This document shows, in pieces, positions 7,106 through 10,881 of a DNA stretch of 10,881 bases. Where the stretch lies: assembly GCA_964625865.1 (NCBI GenBank), contig CAZVEV010000210.1, forward strand, positions 1-10,881. Direction: 5' to 3'. Source of the DNA: CAZVEV01 sp964625865. GTDB lineage: Bacteria; Planctomycetota; Phycisphaerae; SM23-33. A program made the translations under genes and the position numbers. How positions within the stretch are numbered: the stretch's first letter is position 1; every line of letters begins with the position of its first letter. The notes below the pieces were generated by a model. It ran no database searches, had not been told where the DNA came from, and saw only the letters and a program-made list of their open reading frames with translations.

Positions 7106-7169
7106 TGGCAGGTACGGGAGTCGAACCCGCGAGCGAAGGGTCATGAACCCTCAGCTGCCCGGCCCTGCC
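7106..7169 (-). tRNA. D-arm-less tRNA-like gene, anticodon CAU (Met or Ile2-like)
   Basis: On the minus strand, 64 bases fold as a tRNA lacking a normal D arm. The acceptor GGCAGGG pairs with ACCTGCC over six base pairs with a G-A mismatch at the seventh. The anticodon arm is GAGGG-TTCATGA-CCCTT (anticodon CAT at 7143-7145), the variable region CGCTC, and the T arm GCGGG-TTCGACT-CCCGT. The discriminator is A and CCA is not encoded. Only ten bases (CCGGGCAGCT) lie between acceptor and anticodon stems, where about 19 are usual. Three consecutive G-C pairs next to the anticodon loop recall initiator tRNA, but pair 1-72 is G-C and position 37 is G rather than the usual A. It could be a functional minimal tRNA, a decayed gene or a regulatory tRNA mimic. 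It lies between the nuclease and ATPase genes of the operon. Confidence 0.6.
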
Positions 7170-7174
7170 GGAAC

Positions 7175-7256
7175 GTGCCCGGGCGGGTGTAGGGAGTCCG
7201 GCCGCTTCATCCGTGTAGGCATCCCTGCCATACGGCACGCCGTCCCGCCCGGGCAC
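7175..7256 (-). other. Structured element: 13-bp stem enclosing hairpins, candidate RNA
   Basis: GTGCCCGGGCGGG (7175-7187) and its exact reverse complement (7244-7256) close a stem around 56 bases. Inside, abutting the stem, ACGGC-AC-GCCGT (7232-7243) forms a tight hairpin, and GGCA-TCCC-TGCC (7218-7229) another. The result looks like a multibranch junction immediately 5' of the tRNA-like element on the minus strand, beginning 11 bases after the nuclease stop. It matches no ribozyme or riboswitch consensus that I can recall. It might be a processing or stability element of the polycistronic mRNA, one domain of a larger RNA with the tRNA-like part, or a DNA-level site. No U-tract follows, so it is not a classic terminator. 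Confidence 0.55.
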
Positions 7257-7266
7257 CGGAGGTCAG

Positions 7267-8085
7267 CTACGGGTAGTCGAGGAGGCGAATCTCCTCGTAT
7301 CCCGTAGGGAAGTGGTCGACCTGGATCGCGGCACGGAGTCGCGTGATGGCCGCTTCGTTCTCGCGCCGCGCGGCGGTCAGCGTCTCGTCGCTAATCCGCC
7401 AGACGCCGCAACGGAACGGCTCGGTCTTCTCGACGGCGATGAGGTGGACCGGGACGTACTGCCCGATCGCTTCGGCGAGTACGGCCTGGTAAAAGGCGAG
7501 CTGGTTATGGTACCGGCGACGGCGGGCGTCGTTCTCGAACCAGGTCAGATCGCTGGTGGTCTTGAGGTCGACTACTCCCTCGTGCGGATGCGACCAATCC
7601 AAGCGTACTTGGCATGGCACGCCGCAGTACATTTCACGCACAACCCCCTCGGCGCGGCCGTACAGGATCAACTCCACCGCAGCGTCATTCATGGACACGC
7701 CCGTGGCCATCTTCTCGATCAGGTCGACCTGGTCATGCGACAGGACGGGCTTGCCTTGTTCGGTCGCCCAGGCCTTGAACGCCTTGGTCGTCGAGCCGAA
7801 CGGCTTCTGCGTCTTGGGATTGATGGGACCGCCGAGGGCGAATTGCGTCTTGTACTCGTCGTAGCCTTCGAGGATGCGGGCGTGGGCAGCGCGCCCCACG
7901 AGCATCGCGGGCGTATCGTTGTCGCTCACCAGGCCAAGCTGCTTCTTACGGTACAGCCAGGGGCAGGCCATGAAGTCCAGCAACTGGTGGCTGGAGAGGT
8001 GTTCGCTGGCCTTGGCGTGGTACTCGTCGGCCGGTTCAACGGCCAGCACACTCAAGTCGATCTGGATCTCATCGTTTTGCGGCAT
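7267..8085 (-). CDS. RecB/Cas4-like PD-(D/E)XK exonuclease of phage recombination module
   Basis: A 272-residue nuclease with the RecB-family order of motifs: SSHQLLDFMACPWLYRKKQ (31-49), GRAAHARI with H69, RLDW with D163, the catalytic VVDLKTT with D173 and K175, and HNQLAFYQ with Q195 and Y199. Phage relatives are annotated as exonuclease VIII-like or PDDEXK domain proteins and resect double-strand ends for annealing. The ATPase and DUF669 protein downstream in the operon are the expected partners. It is the first gene of the leftward operon. The ATG at 8085 is preceded by GGGAG six bases upstream. Only the four-cysteine iron-sulphur set of true Cas4 is in doubt: cysteines exist (41, 154, 158) but the C-terminal cluster is absent, favouring a non-Cas4 exonuclease. 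Confidence 0.88.
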   Translation of the reverse strand: MPQNDEIQIDLSVLAVEPADEYHAKASEHLSSHQLLDFMACPWLYRKKQLGLVSDNDTPAMLVGRAAHARILEGYDEYKTQFALGGPINPKTQKPFGSTTKAFKAWATEQGKPVLSHDQVDLIEKMATGVSMNDAAVELILYGRAEGVVREMYCGVPCQVRLDWSHPHEGVVDLKTTSDLTWFENDARRRRYHNQLAFYQAVLAEAIGQYVPVHLIAVEKTEPFRCGVWRISDETLTAARRENEAAITRLRAAIQVDHFPTGYEEIRLLDYP

Positions 8086-8397
8086 ATCGGACTCCCGTGA
8101 CGCCGGCGACCATCGCCTGCATCTACAGTGCTTATTGCCGCAGAGCCCCCGGATTCAGCGGTGCCATCCAAACTCACATGAGCCTCATGTCACCGGTGTC
8201 ACGCCCTCACATGAGGCTCATATGAGCCGTTTGGCACCGGTGCCATCCTCATGTGAGCCTCACAATGAGCCTCATGTGAGTTTGCCCGCTCACATCCATC
8301 GATAGATACGTGTCACCGGGCTGGCCGTGACCATCGCTCTCAGTCGTTCGGGACAGGCCCGGACGCGAACGAAGCAGCGGTTACGGAGAGCCGGATC
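8086..8397. promoter_or_regulatory. Divergent intergenic control region between the two operons
   Basis: About 310 bases without a credible gene separate the starts of the leftward nuclease operon and the rightward sigma-like operon, so promoters for both should lie here. The middle holds the operator-like cluster described separately. GGTGCCATCC occurs twice (8160-8169 and 8239-8248), and GTGTCACCGG recurs at about 8310-8319. The right end carries the GGAGA ribosome-binding site eight bases before the ATG at 8398. I could not identify a convincing -35/-10 pair on either strand, which would fit activator- or alternative-sigma-dependent promoters but does not show it. Confidence 0.75.
8173..8280. 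repeat. Cluster of CTCA-NN-TGAG operator-like sites with CACCGGTG palindromes
   Basis: Complete sites CTCACATGAG or variants lie at 8173-8182, 8206-8215, 8217-8226 (CTCATATGAG, inside a 12-base palindrome 8216-8227), 8248-8257, 8259-8269 (one base longer) and 8271-8280. A half-like site is at about 8184-8191 and another at 8289. Start-to-start steps are 11, 22, 11, 31, 11 and 12, close to whole helical turns. CACCGGTG occurs at 8191-8198 and within GGCACCGGTGCC at 8233-8244, with centres 44 bases apart. Bases 8206-8221 and 8265-8280 form a perfect 16-bp inverted repeat. This is the pattern expected for cooperative binding of a dimeric repressor or activator between divergent operons. Confidence 0.75.
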
Positions 8398-8925
8398 ATG
8401 GAAAAGAGTCGAATCAGAGAGCTGTATAAGCAGTACGTCGGGGCGATGGAGGATTGGAAAATCAAGCTGGTAATAGGGCGGTTGAGGCATTTTCGGGTGC
8501 CGCCGCAGGCGTGGGGCGACATCGCGCAGGAGTTGGCGATCGTCGTCCACGAGTTTCACTTCGATCCAAGCAAGGCCCACGCCGCCAGTGAGAAGACGAT
8601 CCTCTGTCGAGCGATGGATAACCGCATCCGCATGCTGGCGCGGACCAATGCCCGGCGCCTGGCGTGCCTGGATCGTCTGGCCGAGATGGCCCAGCCGGTC
8701 GAGGATACCCGCCGGCCCGAGGACGCCTCGGTCAAGGACGAACTGCGACAGATCATCGCCACGCTCCCCCCGCTGCAACGAGAGATATGCCACGGACTCA
8801 TGGCTGGCGAGAGCCTCCTTCAGATCGCCAAACGCACGGGCCGCGCCTGGACGACAATCAACCGTCACGTCCGACACATCAGCAAGGCCTTCGCCGAAAG
8901 GGGGCTCGATCGATGGTTTGCATGA
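8398..8925 (+). CDS. Sigma-70/ECF-like transcription factor
   Basis: A 175-residue protein shaped like a small ECF sigma factor. Residues about 35-85 (WGDIAQELAIVVHEFHF, then SEKTILCRAMDNRIRMLAR) resemble a diverged region 2. After a linker (about 98-114), residues 115-165 form a region-4 domain: LPPLQREICHGLMAGESLLQ (123-142), then IAKRTGRAWTTINRHVRHI as the helix-turn-helix. Region 4 is convincing and region 2 is weak, so a helix-turn-helix activator built on a sigma-4 domain is the alternative. The ATG at 8398 follows GGAGA eight bases upstream. It heads the operon ending in the recombinase and faces the operator-like cluster, so it could drive late or integration genes. Confidence 0.75.
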   Translation: MEKSRIRELYKQYVGAMEDWKIKLVIGRLRHFRVPPQAWGDIAQELAIVVHEFHFDPSKAHAASEKTILCRAMDNRIRMLARTNARRLACLDRLAEMAQPVEDTRRPEDASVKDELRQIIATLPPLQREICHGLMAGESLLQIAKRTGRAWTTINRHVRHISKAFAERGLDRWFA

Positions 8926-9110
8926 ATACATCCTGCGCGGTGCCTCCCACGGTCGACGGGAGACTGGATGAACTGGCCGGAATCCTCGCCCGTGGCGTGC
9001 TTCGCGCGGAGGCAAAAAAGAGTGGTTGTGGCCGGAAAACCGCCTTGAGCTTCCCGCCGAAACGAGGCTCAGTGTCACCGGCTCCGACGGACCAGAAGAC
9101 AACGAGGTGA
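8913..9110 (+). CDS. Small protein upstream of DUF2924 (65 residues)
   Basis: A 65-residue protein with one recognisable stretch, RLDELAGILARGVLR, then a basic C-terminal half (AEAKKSGCGRK, and a P/S/T-rich end). Small proteins with a similar ELA.ILA.G.LR segment commonly precede DUF2924 and serine recombinase genes in prophages; that is recalled context, not a search. I chose the ATG at 8913 because AAAGGGGG lies eight bases upstream (8897-8904). The ATG at 8922, overlapping the sigma stop as ATGA, is the alternative start. The gene ends 4 bases before DUF2924. Function is unknown; a directionality or accessory factor for the recombinase is a guess from position. Confidence 0.7.
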   Translation: MVCMNTSCAVPPTVDGRLDELAGILARGVLRAEAKKSGCGRKTALSFPPKRGSVSPAPTDQKTTR

Positions 9111-9114
9111 CACG

Positions 9115-9573
9115 ATGAAGAAGACCGTGTTGAAGCAGATCGACGAGCTGAACCGCATGTCGATGGCCGAACTCCGTAAGCGGTGGCGTGATCTGCTGGG
9201 GACCGACCCCGGCAGGTTGGGCCGGCAGTACCTGATTCGCCGCCTGGCGTACCGCATCCAGGAACTGGCCTACGGCGGGCTCAGCCGCGATGCAAGGCGG
9301 GAACTGGCACGGGTAGCCAACGGTTCGACGCCGAAAGTGGTGGCCGAGGAAAGGAAGCGGAAGAAGAAGGTGCTCAGCCCAGGCACGCGACTCCTGCGTG
9401 AGTGGCACGGCGAGCGCTACGAGGTGACCGTCAAGGCCGATGGATTCCTGTACGACGGCAGGCTCTACCGCAGCCTGACGGCCGTGGCCCGGGCCATCAC
9501 GGGCTCGGGCTGGAGTGGCAATCGCTTCTTCGGCCTGACGCCAACAACCCGCTCGAAACGGGACAAGACATGA
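9115..9573 (+). CDS. DUF2924 protein
   Basis: A 152-residue protein matching DUF2924 along its length: MAELRKRWRDLLGTDP (17-32), YLIRRLAYRIQELAYGGLS (39-57), then after a lysine/arginine-rich bridge (about 76-86) PGTRLLREWHGERYEVTV, a YDGRLYRSL segment and ARAITGSGWSGNRFFGL. The family is of unknown function and is regularly found next to large serine recombinases in prophages. The second half is a compact beta-rich module of DNA-binding appearance with many basic residues. The ATG at 9115 has GAGGTG five bases upstream, and the end overlaps the recombinase start by 4 bases (ATGA), so the two are probably made in fixed proportion. Confidence 0.9.
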   Translation: MKKTVLKQIDELNRMSMAELRKRWRDLLGTDPGRLGRQYLIRRLAYRIQELAYGGLSRDARRELARVANGSTPKVVAEERKRKKKVLSPGTRLLREWHGERYEVTVKADGFLYDGRLYRSLTAVARAITGSGWSGNRFFGLTPTTRSKRDKT

Positions 9574-10881
9574 GCAAGACCAAGCCCACCATCCGTTGCG
9601 CGATCTACACGCGCAAGAGCCATGAGGAAGGCCTGGACCAGGAGTTCAACTCGCTGGACGCCCAGCGCGAGGCCGGCGAAGCCTTCATCGCGTCCCAGCG
9701 CAACGAAGGCTGGCAGTGCATCCGCAAGCGTTACGACGACGGCGGATTCTCCGGCGGCACGATAGAGCGCCCGGCGATGGTGGACCTGATCGCGGACATC
9801 CAGGCCGGACGCATCGACTGCGTGGTGGTCTATAAAGTCGATCGCCTCAGCCGGTCGCTACTGGATTTCGCCAAGCTGATCAACCTGTTCGACGAGCACG
9901 ACGTATGCTTCGTGTCCGTGACGCAGCAGTTCAACACCACGACATCCATGGGGCGGCTGACGCTGAACATCCTACTGTCGTTCGCCCAGTTCGAGCGGGA
10001 GATCATCGGCGAGCGGATCCGTGACAAGAAACTCGCCACGGCCCGCCAGGGCAAGTACATCGGCGGTCTGCCGGTCCTTGGCCTGGACATCGTGGACAAG
10101 AAGTACGTGGTCAACGAACGTGAGGCCAAGCTGGTTCGACGCATCTTCCGAATGCATGAGAAGCTCGAGTCCTGCAGGAAGGTCGCCGTCGCCCTCAATG
10201 CTGAAGGCATTCGCACCAAGCAGTACGTCACGAAGACGGGCAAGGAGCGGGGGGGCAAGCCGTGGACACAGCGCAATGTCCACGCTCTATTGACCGATCG
10301 CAAGTACATCGGGCAGGTCGTTCACAAAGGCAACGCCTATCCAGGTGAGCACAAAGCCATCGTAGCCACCGACCTCTTCGATCGTGTCCAGGCCCGCCTT
10401 CGGGCCAATAAGACCTACACGCACAAGCACCAAGTCAAACGATTCGCGCTGCTTCGTCGGATGCTGCACTGTGGTCACTGCGGTAGCCTGGTCCAGCCGA
10501 GTTGGGCGAAGAACCACGGCCGGGAGTATCGCTACTATACGTGCGCCAAGAAGATCAAGACGGGATACGGCAAGTGTCCCCTGCCATCACTGCCGGCGGG
10601 AGAGATCGAGGCGGCAGTAGTCGATCAACTGCGCGCACTGCTGCGGCACCCCGATGTGATCGCTCGGACGTATCGCGAGGTCCGCAAGTGCAGCGACGGG
10701 GCAGTGGACGAGGCGGCAGTGGCTCGCCTGGACGAACTCCGCAAGCGACACGAGCAGACGAAGAAGTCCATCCGCACCATGCTCAACGTCGGCGATCAGG
10801 ACGAAGGCTTCATGGCCGAGGAACTGACGCGGCTCAACGGCGAACTCAAGGCGCTGACAAAGAGCATCCGCGAACTTGACG
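9570..10881 (+). CDS. Large serine recombinase (integrase), C-terminus cut by window edge
   Basis: The 437 visible residues are in frame from the ATG at 9570 to the window end, without a stop. The resolvase-type catalytic domain carries YTRKS with the nucleophile S17, NSLDAQREA, YDDGGFSGGTIERPAM, VYKVDRLSRS and FAQFEREIIGERIRDK. The recombinase domain follows from about residue 170 (RQGKYIGG, then the ARLRANK-type end). A zinc ribbon comes next (CGHCG, then YYTCAKK and GKC), then a helical, probably coiled-coil segment (VARLDELRKRHEQTKKSIRT) at the cut edge. Such enzymes integrate and excise phage DNA between attP and attB. The ATG overlaps the DUF2924 stop as ATGA. No att core can be identified from one sequence; attP may lie beyond the right edge. 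Confidence 0.95.
   Translation, partial: MSKTKPTIRCAIYTRKSHEEGLDQEFNSLDAQREAGEAFIASQRNEGWQCIRKRYDDGGFSGGTIERPAMVDLIADIQAGRIDCVVVYKVDRLSRSLLDFAKLINLFDEHDVCFVSVTQQFNTTTSMGRLTLNILLSFAQFEREIIGERIRDKKLATARQGKYIGGLPVLGLDIVDKKYVVNEREAKLVRRIFRMHEKLESCRKVAVALNAEGIRTKQYVTKTGKERGGKPWTQRNVHALLTDRKYIGQVVHKGNAYPGEHKAIVATDLFDRVQARLRANKTYTHKHQVKRFALLRRMLHCGHCGSLVQPSWAKNHGREYRYYTCAKKIKTGYGKCPLPSLPAGEIEAAVVDQLRALLRHPDVIARTYREVRKCSDGAVDEAAVARLDELRKRHEQTKKSIRTMLNVGDQDEGFMAEELTRLNGELKALTKSIRELD

Noticed and set aside
7106..7169. tRNA-like gene as the attachment site of the element
   Set aside because: tRNA 3' ends are typical targets of tyrosine integrases, whereas this element encodes a large serine recombinase, and the tRNA-like sequence lies inside an operon far from it.
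7106..7229. A split or intron-containing tRNA using GGCAGGG at 7223-7229 as the true 5' half with a GCC/GGC D stem
   Set aside because: The D stem would have only three pairs, position 8 would not be U, and about 50 bases would need removal by no known bacterial tRNA mechanism. Kept only as a remote alternative.
7047..7256. In-frame N-terminal extension of the ATPase from a GTG at 7256
   Set aside because: It would translate the tRNA-like and stem elements, has no ribosome-binding site at the GTG, and the internal ATG at 7046 has a strong AAAGGA site right before the conserved fold.
7267..8085. True Cas4 nuclease
   Set aside because: The RecB-type motifs fit, but the C-terminal three-cysteine cluster of Cas4 is missing and there are no CRISPR neighbours.
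8173..8280. CRISPR-like array
   Set aside because: The repeats are about 10 bases and palindromic, without regular unique spacers, and no cas genes are adjacent.
8282..8310. Possible promoter TTGCCC with GATACG 17 bases downstream
   Set aside because: The -10 matches the consensus in only three positions and there are equally good random matches nearby.
8290..9408. Long 372-codon minus-strand frame opposite the sigma-like, small and DUF2924 genes
   Set aside because: It has no recognisable motif, covers three plus-strand genes with good ribosome-binding sites and family matches, and has shadow-like P/R/S-rich composition.

Overview
The window looks like part of a temperate phage, prophage or related integrative element from a GC-rich bacterium (roughly 60-65% GC by eye). 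The evidence is a tightly packed leftward replication and recombination operon, facing a rightward operon that ends in a large serine recombinase. The host phylum cannot be fixed from the sequence. The DUF2924-recombinase pair and the sigma-like protein are compatible with Planctomycetota or Pseudomonadota, but that is only an impression. Both window edges cut through genes.

Leftward (minus-strand) operon, in transcription order from about 8085 down to 1: a RecB/Cas4-like PD-(D/E)XK nuclease; a non-coding interval with a long-stem structured element and a CAU-anticodon tRNA-like sequence lacking a D arm; a Sak4-like RecA-fold ATPase; a DUF669 SSB-like protein; a RusA-type Holliday-junction resolvase; a ParB-fold protein with a helix-turn-helix; a second, different ParB-fold (DGQHR-motif) protein; a RadD/YejH-like SF2 helicase whose C terminus resembles the SSB C-terminal tip; a 77-residue orphan; and a primase-polymerase/helicase fusion that runs off the left edge. 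Apart from the tRNA interval, neighbours overlap or lie within about 10 bases, so most are probably translationally coupled. Together they could resect ends (nuclease), bind and anneal single strands (ATPase and DUF669), remodel and resolve junctions (RadD-like, RusA) and prime and unwind DNA (primase-helicase).

Central control region (8086-8397): about 310 bases without a gene separate the divergent operons. It holds a dense, roughly helically phased cluster of CTCA-NN-TGAG sites, two CACCGGTG palindromes and a perfect 16-bp inverted repeat. This is the likely switch between the two operons, although no repressor gene is visible here.

Rightward (plus-strand) operon, 8398 to the right edge: a sigma-70/ECF-like regulator, a 65-residue protein, a DUF2924 protein and a large serine recombinase (cut at the edge), joined by short overlaps or a 4-base gap. 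This is an integration module headed by a possible dedicated transcription factor.

The least ordinary signals are: (i) a roughly 20-bp DNA word repeated in both orientations inside two separate linkers of the primase-helicase gene, suggestive of an intragenic origin; (ii) the D-arm-less tRNA-like element with its structured neighbour; (iii) the phased operator cluster; (iv) the SSB-tip-like tail on the helicase; (v) a perfect 11-bp-stem palindrome inside the HTH-bearing parB-like gene.
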